From Thiobacillus sp. (lineage in GTDB: Bacteria; Pseudomonadota; Gammaproteobacteria; Burkholderiales; Thiobacillaceae), in NCBI RefSeq assembly GCF_030696885.1, contig NZ_JAUYRI010000030.1, positions 1 to 36,061 on the forward strand: 36,061 nt of DNA. The letters run 5' to 3'. The notes below the pieces were generated by a model that saw only the letters and a list, made by a program, of their open reading frames with translations, did not search any database and was not told the DNA's origin. Positions 23,312 to 33,651 of this stretch are shown one piece after another (the stretch's first letter is position 1; each line of letters opens with the position of its first letter). The translations under genes and the position numbers were made by a program.

Positions 23312-24574
23312 ATGAGCGCTTCACTGGAAAAGGGCATCAACGCCCTCAAGCAAGTCATCGACGCCCCCATTGCCAGCTATTTCAACAGCTGCGTGCATTG
23401 CGGCCTGTGTGCCGATGCCTGCCTGTTCTATACGGAAACCGGCGACCCCAAGTACACGCCGATCCACAAACTGGAGCCCTTGCGCCGCGTCTACGAGCAG
23501 GAATACACCCTGCTCGGGCGGCTGAAGAAAGTGGTCGGCCTGTCCAAACCGGTGACCGACGACGAGCTCGACCAGTGGCAGTCGCTGGTGTACGACAGCT
23601 GCACCATGTGCGGGCGCTGCTCGATGGTCTGTCCGGTGGGCAATGACATCGTCTACATGGTGCGCAAGTTCCGCGAAGGCATGGCGGCGTCCGGCCACGT
23701 TCCCGACGGCATCAAGGGCGCCACCCAGCGCACGGTCGAGATCGGCGGCCCGATGGGTCTGAAGTGGCCGGCGGTCGCCAACGTGATCAGGAAGGCCGAG
23801 GAGGCAACCGGCCTTGCGATCCCGGTCGACAAGGAGGGCGCCGACTATCTGGTGCTGTTGTCGTCGATGGAAATCGTCAACTTCCCCGAATACCTCGAGG
23901 CACTGGCGAAGATCTTCAGCAAGGCGGGCATCAGCTTCACGCTCGCCTCGGACGCCTTCGAGGCGACCAACGCCGGCATTCAGATCGGCAACTCGGACAT
24001 AGCGAAAGTGATCGTCTCGCGCATCGTCGATGCCGCCGAGAAACTGAAGGTGAAGAACGTGCTGTCGCCCGAATGCGGCCACGCCTACATGGCGATCCGC
24101 TGGGAGGGTCCCAACCTGATCGGCCGGCCCTTCACATTCAATGTCGTGCACGTGCTGGAACTGCTCGACGAACTGCGCCTGAAGGGCGTGCTGAAGATGA
24201 AATCCACCTTCAAGGAGCCGCTGATCCTGCACGACCCCTGCCAGATCGTTCGCCGCGGCGGCGTGCTGCAGGCGGCCGAACCGCTGATCCAGCAGGTCGC
24301 GGACAACTACATCCCGATCGTCGACAAGCAGAAATGGAACTGGTGCTGCGGCGGCGGTGGCGGGGCCTCGGCGATCCACACGGACGAAGCGGAAGCCCTG
24401 CGCGCCAAGGTCTTCCAGGTCAAGAAACGGCAGATCGAGGAAGCCGGCGTCAGCACCATGGTGACGTTCTGCGCCAACTGCCGCATCGTGATGGAGGAAG
24501 GCGTCGACCATTACGAGATGGATACCAAGCTGCTCGGCCTGACCGAGCTACTGGCAGAACACCTGGAGGATTGA
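23312..24574 (+). CDS. isp2: Isp2: HdrD/DsrK-like iron-sulfur protein
   Basis: This 420-residue cytoplasmic-side protein has two [4Fe-4S] ferredoxin motifs (SCVHCGLCADAC at about 27-38 and SCTMCGRCSMVCP at about 96-108). These are followed by cysteine-rich CCG-type regions (SPECGHAY, HDPCQIVRR, WCCGGGGG, CANCR) of the kind found in heterodisulfide reductase HdrD and DsrK. It is expected to pass electrons between Isp1 and a cytoplasmic thiol/disulfide or sulfur-related partner; the partner is not visible here. It lies 40 bp after isp1 and 4 bp before hynL. The placement between the two catalytic subunits is diagnostic of the Isp type. Confidence 0.93.
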   Translation: MSASLEKGINALKQVIDAPIASYFNSCVHCGLCADACLFYTETGDPKYTPIHKLEPLRRVYEQEYTLLGRLKKVVGLSKPVTDDELDQWQSLVYDSCTMCGRCSMVCPVGNDIVYMVRKFREGMAASGHVPDGIKGATQRTVEIGGPMGLKWPAVANVIRKAEEATGLAIPVDKEGADYLVLLSSMEIVNFPEYLEALAKIFSKAGISFTLASDAFEATNAGIQIGNSDIAKVIVSRIVDAAEKLKVKNVLSPECGHAYMAIRWEGPNLIGRPFTFNVVHVLELLDELRLKGVLKMKSTFKEPLILHDPCQIVRRGGVLQAAEPLIQQVADNYIPIVDKQKWNWCCGGGGGASAIHTDEAEALRAKVFQVKKRQIEEAGVSTMVTFCANCRIVMEEGVDHYEMDTKLLGLTELLAEHLED

Positions 24575-24578
24575 ACCC

Positions 24579-26369
24579 ATGAGCACAGCACAACGCATCG
24601 TCGTTGATCCCATCACCCGCATCGAGGGCCATCTGCGCATCGAGGCGGAAACCGATGCCGACGGCAAGATCACGCGTGCCTATTCCGCCGGCACCATGGT
24701 GCGCGGCATCGAGATCATTCTTCGGGGCCGCGACCCGCGCGACGCCTGGGCCTTTGCACAAAGGATTTGCGGCGTCTGCACCCTGGTGCACGGCATCGCC
24801 TCGGTGCGCTCGGTGGAGGACGCGCTGCATCGCGCCATCCCCAGCTACAGCATTCCACAGAATGCCGAACTGATCCGCAACCTGATGATCGCCGCGCAAT
24901 ACGTGCACGACCACGTGATGCACTTCTATCACCTGCACGCGCTCGACTGGGTCGACGTGGTGTCGGCGCTGAAGGCTGACCCCAATGCCACGTCCCAGCT
25001 GGCGCAATCGATCTCCGGCTATTCAAAATCGTCGCCGGGTTACTTTGCCGACGCGCAGAAAAAAGTGAAGACCTTCGTCGAACAGGGCCAGCTCGGCATT
25101 TTCGCCAACGCCTACTGGGGCCATCCCGCCTACAAGCTGCCGCCCGAAGCCAACCTGATGGCGGTGGCGCACTATCTCGACGCGCTCGCCTGGCAGCGCG
25201 ATGTGGTCAAGCTGCACGCCATTTTCGGCGGCAAGAACCCGCACCCCAACTTCGTGGTGGGCGGCGTACCGTCGGCCATTTCGGTGCAGACCGGGGCCGG
25301 CCCGGGCCAAGGGCCACATTATCGCGGCGGCCAGGATGCCACCGCGCTCAACATGGTCGGCCTGCAGACGGTGCAGAACGTCATTCGCCAGATGCGCGAA
25401 TTCGTCGACCAGGTCTATGTGCCGGACACGCTCGCCATTGCCGGCTTCTACAAGGACTGGGCTGGGCGTGGCGAAGGTCTGGGCAACTTCATGACCTTCG
25501 GCGACCTGCCATCGAAAGGGTTCTGGGACACCGATTCCTACCTCATTCCGCGCGGCGTCATTCTCAACCGCGACCTGTCGACCATTCATCCCATCGACCT
25601 CGACGCGGACAACGAAATCCAGGAATACGTCAGCCACTCCTGGTACACCTACAAGGACGGCGACGCGCAGGGCCTGCACCCGTTCCGCGGCGAGACCGAA
25701 CTCAACTACACCGGGCCGAAGCCGCCTTACCAGCAACTCGACGTCGACAAGAAATACTCGTGGATGAAATCGCCGCGCTGGAAGGGCCACTCGATGGAAG
25801 TCGGCCCGCTCGCCCGCGTGCTGATGCTGTATGCCAGCGGCAACGCGCAGGCGAAGGACCTGGTGGGCCTCACGCTGAAGACGCTCGACGTGCCGGTCGA
25901 CGCGCTGTTCTCCACACTCGGCCGCACGGCTGCGCGCACGCTGGAATCGAAGATCCTGGCCGACGCCATGCAGGGCTGGTTCGATCAGTTGATGGCCAAC
26001 ATCAAGGCGGGCGACGTGCGCACCTTCAACGACCAGTACTGGGATCCGTCCACCTGGCCCAAGCACATGCAGGGCGTCGGCCTGATGGAAGCGCCGCGCG
26101 GCGGCCTCTCGCACTGGATCGTCATCGACGACGCCAAGATCAGCAACTACCAGGCGGTGGTGCCCAGCACCTGGAACGCCGGCCCGCGCGATATGCAAGG
26201 GCAGCCGGGCGCCTACGAGGCCGCTTTGCAGGACAACCATGTGATGGCCGATCCGAAGCAGCCGATCGAAATCCTGCGCACCATCCATTCCTTCGATCCC
26301 TGCATTGCCTGCGCCGTGCACGTGACCGACCCGGATGGCGAGGAACTGGTGCAGGTGAAGATCAAGTAA
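24579..26369 (+). CDS. hynL: Isp-type [NiFe] hydrogenase large (catalytic) subunit
   Basis: This 596-residue subunit binds the NiFe(CN)2CO centre where H2 is split or formed. The N-terminal L1 motif RICGVCTLVHG supplies two cysteine ligands. The C-terminal L2 motif DPCIACAVH supplies the other two, followed by a 15-residue tail (VTDPDGEELVQVKIK) for removal after nickel insertion. Length and the opening RIVVDPITRIEGHLRIE are standard for group 1 enzymes. The ATG at 24579 uses a GGAGG inside the end of isp2. Export is probably by hitch-hiking on the Tat signal of HynS. All hyp genes needed for the cofactor lie directly upstream on the other strand. Confidence 0.97.
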   Translation: MSTAQRIVVDPITRIEGHLRIEAETDADGKITRAYSAGTMVRGIEIILRGRDPRDAWAFAQRICGVCTLVHGIASVRSVEDALHRAIPSYSIPQNAELIRNLMIAAQYVHDHVMHFYHLHALDWVDVVSALKADPNATSQLAQSISGYSKSSPGYFADAQKKVKTFVEQGQLGIFANAYWGHPAYKLPPEANLMAVAHYLDALAWQRDVVKLHAIFGGKNPHPNFVVGGVPSAISVQTGAGPGQGPHYRGGQDATALNMVGLQTVQNVIRQMREFVDQVYVPDTLAIAGFYKDWAGRGEGLGNFMTFGDLPSKGFWDTDSYLIPRGVILNRDLSTIHPIDLDADNEIQEYVSHSWYTYKDGDAQGLHPFRGETELNYTGPKPPYQQLDVDKKYSWMKSPRWKGHSMEVGPLARVLMLYASGNAQAKDLVGLTLKTLDVPVDALFSTLGRTAARTLESKILADAMQGWFDQLMANIKAGDVRTFNDQYWDPSTWPKHMQGVGLMEAPRGGLSHWIVIDDAKISNYQAVVPSTWNAGPRDMQGQPGAYEAALQDNHVMADPKQPIEILRTIHSFDPCIACAVHVTDPDGEELVQVKIK

Positions 26370-26401
26370 TGCCGACGATCGATCAAACTGGAGAGTACGC
26401 A

Positions 26402-26977
26402 ATGAACCTGATAAAACATTCACGCACGTTTGCCCTGGCCGCGTTGGGCCTGTTTGCCGGCACGGCCTCCGCCCACACGGGTGATCATGCCGTCACCGGT
26501 TTCGTGAGCGGTCTGGCCCATCCGCTGCTGGGGCTCGACCATCTGTTCGCCATGGTCGCCATCGGCCTGTGGGCGGCGCAGCAGGGCGGCAGGGCGCTGT
26601 GGGCGGTGCCCGCGGCCTTTGTCGGGGCAATGCTGGTGGGCGGCGGGCTGGCCTGGTCCGGCATCGCCCTGCCACAGGTCGAGACCGCCCTTGCGCTGTC
26701 GGTGCTGGTGCTGGGTCTCTTGATCGCCAGCCGGCGCCAGTGGGCGGTAACGGCCGCGATGGCGCTCGCTGCCGGCTTCGCTGTATTCCACGGCTATGCC
26801 CACGGACTGGAAATGCCGCTGGCCGCATCGCCTGCACTGTATGGCCTGGGCTTCGTGCTGGCCACGCTGGGGCTGCATGGCCTCGGCATCGTCGGCCGCG
26901 TGATCGGCCGCCGCACGGTTCAACTGGCAGGGGCGGGCATCGCGGCCACAGGCCTGGCACTGATCTTCGCCATGTAA
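26402..26977 (+). CDS. hupE: HupE/UreJ-family nickel permease
   Basis: This 191-residue inner-membrane protein supplies nickel to the hydrogenase. A signal-peptide-like start (1-24, ending TASA) is followed by the HupE signature HPLLGLDHLFAMVAIGLWAAQ and a second conserved block FHGYAHGLEMPLA. About six hydrophobic segments follow the signal. The histidines after the signal (HTGDH) and within the signature are the usual candidate metal ligands. It lies 32 bp after hynL with a GGAGAG ribosome-binding site. Its stop TAA overlaps the start of the first ATPase gene (TAATG), which places hydrogenase and ATPase genes in one apparent operon. Confidence 0.93.
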   Translation: MNLIKHSRTFALAALGLFAGTASAHTGDHAVTGFVSGLAHPLLGLDHLFAMVAIGLWAAQQGGRALWAVPAAFVGAMLVGGGLAWSGIALPQVETALALSVLVLGLLIASRRQWAVTAAMALAAGFAVFHGYAHGLEMPLAASPALYGLGFVLATLGLHGLGIVGRVIGRRTVQLAGAGIAATGLALIFAM

Positions 26978-27294
26978 TGGACGATCAGCTGCAACGTCTG
27001 CTGGAGACCGAGGCCCGTGCGCAGACGGTAATCGATGCCGCCAGCCGCGAGCGCCAGCGCATGATTGAGGATGCGCTCGCCGCCGTGCGTGACGCCGAGG
27101 CCCGTTTCGAAGCGGGCCGCGCCGAACTCCGGGCGCCGTACCTGCACGAGGCGCAGGGGCGTGCCGAACAGGCGGTGGCCGAGCTCTCGCGCAAGTACGG
27201 CGAACGCCAGCGCACCCTGCGCGACCTGGCATCGCGGCACGAAGTCGAAGCGGTGGATGCGGCCCTGACCCTGTTGCTCGACCCCAACGCATGA
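26977..27294 (+). CDS. V/A-type ATPase peripheral-stalk subunit (G/H type)
   Basis: This 105-residue protein is almost entirely heptad-like charged helix (LLETEARAQTVIDAASRERQRM...), as expected for the G/H stator subunit that pairs with subunit E. It has no enzyme motifs; the assignment rests on the coiled-coil pattern, length, and first position in a V/A-type ATPase operon. The sequence ETEARAQTVIDAA with scattered basic and acidic heptads is typical. Its ATG overlaps the hupE stop by one base. A 76-bp spacer separates it from subunit C. Confidence 0.8.
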   Translation: MDDQLQRLLETEARAQTVIDAASRERQRMIEDALAAVRDAEARFEAGRAELRAPYLHEAQGRAEQAVAELSRKYGERQRTLRDLASRHEVEAVDAALTLLLDPNA

Positions 27295-27370
27295 CCGGCC
27301 CCAAGCCCTGACAGGGAAAGCGGGGCAGAGGGTATCCCCTGGTACCCGACCCGAACACGCTGCCGATCCC

Positions 27371-28414
27371 ATGTCCGCCTATCTCAACACCCGCGTCAGC
27401 CTGTATGCCCGCCGCCTCTGGCCGGACGCGGCGCTCGACACGCTGGTCGGAGTGGCCGATGACGTCGTGGCCAATACGCTGATCCAGCGTGGACTGCCGC
27501 AACTGGCGGCGGGACAGGATCCCCAGACCGGTCGACAGCAGGATTCCCGCTCGCTGGAGCAACGCATCATTGCGCAAATCCTCGACGAGACGCGGGTGTT
27601 GATCCGTCCGCTGTCTGGCACTGCGCGCACTTTTCTGACCTTCTGGACCGCGCGTTTCGAGATTTCCAATGTGAAAACCCTGCTGCGCAGCAAGCTGACG
27701 GGTGAACGCCCCGCCGCCGTGCTGGCCCGGCTGACGCCGATGGGGGCCTTCGGGCGGCTGGACAACCCGGATCTGGCGCATGCCGAGGATGTCGGCGAAC
27801 TGTTGCGTCGTCTGGAAGCGGGCCCCTACGCCGGCATCGTGCGCCACGCCCGGCGCGCCTTCGAGCAGAACCATGATCCGTTCATTCTCGATGCGGCGCT
27901 GGATCACGGCTATTACGAAGGCCTTATCCTGCGCGCCCAGCCGCTGGAAGACTCGGTGGGCGCGCCTTTCCGCAGCCTGATGGCGAGTCTGATCGACCGC
28001 ATCAACCTGGTCTGGTTGCTGCGCTACCGCTTCAACTACAAGCTGCCACCGGCACAGGTGTATTACCTGCTGGTGGGTTCGCGCTACAGCCTGTCCAGTG
28101 CGCGCTTGCGGGAACTGGCGGCGCTGGACAGCCTGGACGCGGTACTGGCTGCGCTGCCCGCCGCCTGGCAGATTCAGTTGGCCGGCGTGACCGACATTCC
28201 CGGCGTGTTCGCCCGCATGGAACACACCGCCGCCGAGCAGGCGCTGCGGGTACTGCATTCCGGCGCGCCCGACATTGCCCGCGCATTTGCCTACCTGATC
28301 CTGCGCGAGCGCGACCTGCGTGCCGTCCGCGCGGTGCTGCGCGGCCGCCATCTCGGCCTGGCCGAGATCGAGATTCGACAGGCGCTGCAGCGCGCGCCTG
28401 CGGAGACAGCCTGA
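27371..28414 (+). CDS. atpC: V/A-type ATPase subunit C (d-type, rotor-top)
   Basis: This 347-residue soluble subunit of the AC39/C family sits on the membrane rotor ring and contacts the central stalk. It starts YLNTRVSLYARRLWP and has the repeated helical pattern FEISNVKTLLRSKLTG and INLVWLLRYRFNYKLPPAQVYYLL, typical of the family. It has no membrane segment. The start is the ATG at 27371. The stop overlaps the subunit I start (TGATG). The name should not be confused with F-type AtpC (epsilon). Confidence 0.88.
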   Translation: MSAYLNTRVSLYARRLWPDAALDTLVGVADDVVANTLIQRGLPQLAAGQDPQTGRQQDSRSLEQRIIAQILDETRVLIRPLSGTARTFLTFWTARFEISNVKTLLRSKLTGERPAAVLARLTPMGAFGRLDNPDLAHAEDVGELLRRLEAGPYAGIVRHARRAFEQNHDPFILDAALDHGYYEGLILRAQPLEDSVGAPFRSLMASLIDRINLVWLLRYRFNYKLPPAQVYYLLVGSRYSLSSARLRELAALDSLDAVLAALPAAWQIQLAGVTDIPGVFARMEHTAAEQALRVLHSGAPDIARAFAYLILRERDLRAVRAVLRGRHLGLAEIEIRQALQRAPAETA

Positions 28415-30309
28415 TGCTGCGCGCCGAACCGCTCTATCGCATTCAACTGCTGATGCTGGCGTCGGAAGCGCAGGATGCCGCGCTGGCGCTGGCCCGCTTC
28501 GGCGTTTTCAATCCGGCGCCGTGCACACTGGAAGTACTCGATGAATCACCCGCCATGGCCTATCGCGAAGCCTGGCTCGAAGCCGAAGCGCGCCTGACGA
28601 AGCTGCGGGCGCAATGCGGTGAAACGGGCCCGCTGGCCATTCCGGCCGATGCCGAGGCACCGGCGCTGGCCGACCTGGAAGAATTGAACGCGTGGTTGAA
28701 GGAGGTGTGGACCGCCTGTCTGGCGTGTCACGAAAGCGATGCGCAGATCGCGGATGCGCGCAGCCGCCTCGAGGCACTGGACGATACGCTCGCCAAACTG
28801 GAACGGCTGAATGTCGATCTCGCGCAACTGTTGCGCGCCGACAGCCTGCTGGCGGTTCAAATCGGCAGCCTGCCGGTGGCCGGCCTCAAGCGGGTGACCG
28901 AGGCACTGTCGATGACCGGCCATCTGGTGTCACGCTTCGATCAGGTCGGCGATCAGGTGTTCGCGGTGATTGCCGGCCCGCGTATCCGCCGGGACGAAGT
29001 GCGCGGCCTGCTGGCCCAGGCGGGCTGGCACGAACTGCCGGTGCCGGGCGAACTGCGCACCCATCCGCAGGCCGCGCGAACCTGGCTGGAAGCGGAGCGC
29101 ATCCGACTCGATACGCAGTCTGGCGCGACCTGCCAGGTCCGGGATGTTTTGCGCGATCGCTTCGGTCCGCGTCTGAATGAAGCGCGCCTGCGTCTCGCCC
29201 TGGCGCGTCCGCTGGCGGAAGCGGCGCTGGCCGGGGTACGCGGCAAGGGTGGCCTGACGGCCTTGTCGGGCTGGGTTCCGAAACGCCAGCTGGACACCTT
29301 GCGCGATACGCTGAACGAACATTTTCATGGGCGCTACTGGCTGGACGTGCGTGAACCCTCCGCCAGGGAAGTGGCCGACGTGCCTTCGCTGGTGCGCTAT
29401 CCGGGCTGGCTCGCCCCCTTCGTTCCGCTGGTGAAAAGTTACGGCATTCCGCGTTACGGCGAATTCGACCCGGCGCTGCCGTTCGCCTTCACCTGGCTGC
29501 TGCTGTTCGGCGCCATGTTCGGCGACATCGGGCACGGCGCGGTGATTCTGCTGCTGGCCGTTCTGTTCCACCGGCGTCTCGGGCGCATGGCCTGGGTGGG
29601 CATTGCGGCGGGCGCGGTGTCGATGCTGTTCGGCGCGTTGTACGGCAGCATCTTCGGCTACGAAAACCTCATCGAGCCGCTGTGGCTGTCGCCGCTGCAC
29701 GATCCCATCCGCGTGCTGACCCTGGCCGTGGGTTTCGGCGGCGGCTTCATCACATTCACCCTGCTGGCCAATGCCTGGAACAAGGCGGTGGCCGGCCGCG
29801 CTAGCGAAGCCCTGTTCGATTCCAGCGGGCTCGCCGGGCTGGCGTTTTATCTAGGCGCTGCCGGTGTGCTGGCCAGCCTGGCTGGCGCCGCCGATCTCGT
29901 CCAGCCTGCCGCGACGCTCGCGGGGCTGGGCCTTGCCGTGGTCGCCGCATTCAAGTGGCATGAAGCCAAAGCCGGACTGGGCGAACGCATTCTGGTGACG
30001 CTCATCGAGACGCTGGAAACTGTCATCAACCTGTTTTCCAACACACTGTCGTTCATGCGCGTGGCGGCGTTCAGCCTCAACCACGTCGCACTGGCGCTGG
30101 CGGTGTTCACCCTGGCCAGCGGGCTGGGGACGGCCGGTCACGGGCTCACCATTGTCCTCGGCAATATCGTCATCATCGTGCTGGAAGGGGCGATCGTCGC
30201 CATCCAGGCGCTGCGCCTGATGTATTACGAGGGCTTCTCGCGCTTCTTCAGCGCAGACGGAAGGGAATTCGTGCCGCTGCGGCTGACGCCGCAGCAAGCA
30301 AAGCTTTGA
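28414..30309 (+). CDS. atpI: V/A-type ATPase subunit I (a-type membrane stator)
   Basis: This 631-residue subunit forms the ion half-channels next to the rotor ring. The N-terminal cytoplasmic arm (about 1-340) is helical and coiled-coil rich. The C-terminal half has about seven hydrophobic segments beginning at FAFTWLLLFGAMFGDIGHGA, the most conserved block of the family. The essential arginine is most likely Arg549 in NTLSFMRVAAFSLNHVALA. The length is normal. It overlaps subunit C by one base and is followed 25 bp later by the proteolipid gene with a good ribosome-binding site (GGGAGAG). Confidence 0.93.
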   Translation: MLRAEPLYRIQLLMLASEAQDAALALARFGVFNPAPCTLEVLDESPAMAYREAWLEAEARLTKLRAQCGETGPLAIPADAEAPALADLEELNAWLKEVWTACLACHESDAQIADARSRLEALDDTLAKLERLNVDLAQLLRADSLLAVQIGSLPVAGLKRVTEALSMTGHLVSRFDQVGDQVFAVIAGPRIRRDEVRGLLAQAGWHELPVPGELRTHPQAARTWLEAERIRLDTQSGATCQVRDVLRDRFGPRLNEARLRLALARPLAEAALAGVRGKGGLTALSGWVPKRQLDTLRDTLNEHFHGRYWLDVREPSAREVADVPSLVRYPGWLAPFVPLVKSYGIPRYGEFDPALPFAFTWLLLFGAMFGDIGHGAVILLLAVLFHRRLGRMAWVGIAAGAVSMLFGALYGSIFGYENLIEPLWLSPLHDPIRVLTLAVGFGGGFITFTLLANAWNKAVAGRASEALFDSSGLAGLAFYLGAAGVLASLAGAADLVQPAATLAGLGLAVVAAFKWHEAKAGLGERILVTLIETLETVINLFSNTLSFMRVAAFSLNHVALALAVFTLASGLGTAGHGLTIVLGNIVIIVLEGAIVAIQALRLMYYEGFSRFFSADGREFVPLRLTPQQAKL

Positions 30310-30334
30310 TGGGCATTTCTAAAAGGGAGAGAAC

Positions 30335-30772
30335 ATGAACGGGTTGATTGCACTGATGGTATTGCCGGTGGCGGCCACGCTGGGCGCGGGACTCTGGCTG
30401 GAACTGAAGCCGCGCCGCGTGCCGGTCAGCTGGCTCAAGGGCGGCATGCTTGCCAACCTCGCGCTATTCGGCCTGGGCCTGGCCGGCGTCATGCTGTTCG
30501 GCGTGCAGGACGTGCTGGCGGCGGAGCCGGCGGCAGCCGCGGCAGGGGAAATCACCCTGGGGCAGGGACTGGCGCTGCTCGGTGTCGGGTTGCCAACGGG
30601 GCTCGCGGCCATCGGCGCCGCCATCGCGCTCGGACCGATCGGTTCGGCCTCGCTCGCGGTGATCGCGGAAAAGCCGGAGATGTTCGGCCGTACCCTGATC
30701 TACATGGGGCTCGCCGAAGGGATCGCGATTTACGGTCTGGTCATGTCCATCCTGCTGCTCGGCAAAATCTGA
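30335..30772 (+). CDS. atpK: V/A-type ATPase subunit K (proteolipid rotor ring)
   Basis: This 145-residue proteolipid has about four membrane helices: about 2-22, 36-58, 77-100 and 120-142. The ion-binding carboxylate is Glu128 in MGLAEGIAIYGLV. Only the second hairpin (LPTGLAAIGAAIALGP ... GRTLIYMGLAEGI) carries a carboxylate; the first hairpin has none in its second helix. This four-helix, one-carboxylate plan is that of V-type K subunits. I do not see the glutamine and threonine ligands of well-studied sodium-binding rings, which slightly favours H+, but sequence reading alone cannot decide. It is followed 4 bp later by subunit F. Confidence 0.92.
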   Translation: MNGLIALMVLPVAATLGAGLWLELKPRRVPVSWLKGGMLANLALFGLGLAGVMLFGVQDVLAAEPAAAAAGEITLGQGLALLGVGLPTGLAAIGAAIALGPIGSASLAVIAEKPEMFGRTLIYMGLAEGIAIYGLVMSILLLGKI

Positions 30773-30776
30773 CCCG

Positions 30777-31121
30777 ATGCCCGCCGACACCGACCTCACG
30801 CACAGCGGCGCCCGGCTGGTGGTGCTGGGCAGCGCCGGTCTCGCCGGCGGCTTCAGCCTGATCGGGGCCGAGGTGCATGCCGACGCGGATCCCGCCACGG
30901 TGGAAACGGTGCTGGAGCAGTTGGCGAACAGCGGCGACGAAGCGCTGGTGCTGCTGGAAACCCACCTCGCCCACAGTGGCGGTTACTGGCTCAACCGGTT
31001 GCGCAACGAAGGTGGCCGCATTGTCATCACCGAACTGCCGCCGCTGTCTGCGCCCCACGATTACGCGCCCGCGGTCGACGAAGTGGTTCGGGCAGTGCTG
31101 GGACCCGAGGCGTTGGGATAG
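30777..31121 (+). CDS. atpF: V/A-type ATPase subunit F (central stalk)
   Basis: This 114-residue subunit has the small alpha/beta fold of the V/A-type F family. Recognisable parts are ARLVVLGSAGLAGGFSLIGAEVH at the N-terminus, an EALVLLETHLA strand, and the C-terminal GGRIVITELPPLSAP segment followed by a helix. It binds subunit D in the central rotor. It starts 4 bp after subunit K. The spacer after it (31122-31203) contains a repeat array and a hairpin. Confidence 0.85.
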   Translation: MPADTDLTHSGARLVVLGSAGLAGGFSLIGAEVHADADPATVETVLEQLANSGDEALVLLETHLAHSGGYWLNRLRNEGGRIVITELPPLSAPHDYAPAVDEVVRAVLGPEALG

Positions 31122-31148
31122 ATGCAAGATGATCCATGTCGAGAATTG

Positions 31149-31190
31149 ACTTGAATCTTGCAACTTGAATCTTGTATCGCAAGATTTTGT
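31149..31190 (+). repeat. Heptamer array and hairpin between atpF and atpE
   Basis: Four 7-bp units of the form CTTGNNN run from 31150 to 31177; units one and three are identical, giving a 14-bp direct repeat (ACTTGAATCTTG at 31149 and again at 31163). Directly after, AATCTTG (31168-31174) and CAAGATT (31180-31186) form a 7-bp stem with a 5-base loop followed by a T-rich run. The structure could attenuate transcription inside the operon, which otherwise continues in tight spacing. Confidence 0.8.
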
Positions 31191-31203
31191 TTTGGAGCGC
31201 TAA

Positions 31204-31854
31204 ATGGAAGCGAATGCGCAGGTTTCGCAGCTCGAACAGGCTCTGCTGCTGCAGGCCGAGACTTTGGCGCGCGAGCAATTGCAGAACGCCGAATCGGCGC
31301 GCGCACGCATCCTCGCCGAGTCGGCGGACAAGCTGAAGCTGGCCGGGGAACGTGAGGTGCTGACTGCCAAGGTCGAGGCCGAGCGCCTGGTGCGGCGCCA
31401 TAGCCAGGCGGCGGAGGCGCGGCTTGCCGCCGAACTTGACCGCTTGCGCTGGGCTTTGACCGAAGCCACGCTGGCTGGGGTCAAGACAGCGTTCCAGCAA
31501 TTGGCGCAGGACGAAACGCGCTACCTGGCGCTGCTTGAAGCCTGGCTGGCTACGGCGGCACAAGCGCTACCGCCGGGCAATCTGGTTGCGGAAGTGCGAC
31601 CCGACGATGAAAAGCGGCTGGCGCCACAGTGGACTGAAATTTCTGCGCGCGCCGCCCCCGAGCGCAGCGTGACGCTCGTCAGCCACAGCCAGCCAAGCGA
31701 AGGCGGCATCCGCGTGCGCCTCGCCGACAACCGCGCACAGCTCGACCAGACCTTCGAAGCCCGACAGCTGCGCCTCGCCGACGAACTGGCGCGGGTCGCG
31801 ATGGAACGTCTGTTCGCCAGCGCACCCGATCTCGGCACCCTGATTCACGGATAA
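31204..31854 (+). CDS. atpE: V/A-type ATPase subunit E (peripheral stalk)
   Basis: This 216-residue protein has a long N-terminal coiled coil (about 1-90; QLEQALLLQAETLAREQLQNAE...) and a C-terminal globular domain with GGIRVRLADNRAQLDQTFEARQ, the typical end of V/A-type E subunits. Together with the small G/H subunit it forms the stator stalk. The ATG at 31204 follows a GGAG ribosome-binding site. It lies 3 bp before subunit A. Confidence 0.88.
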   Translation: MEANAQVSQLEQALLLQAETLAREQLQNAESARARILAESADKLKLAGEREVLTAKVEAERLVRRHSQAAEARLAAELDRLRWALTEATLAGVKTAFQQLAQDETRYLALLEAWLATAAQALPPGNLVAEVRPDDEKRLAPQWTEISARAAPERSVTLVSHSQPSEGGIRVRLADNRAQLDQTFEARQLRLADELARVAMERLFASAPDLGTLIHG

Positions 31855-31857
31855 GCC

Positions 31858-33647
<1,790 letters not shown>

Positions 33648-33651
<4 letters not shown>

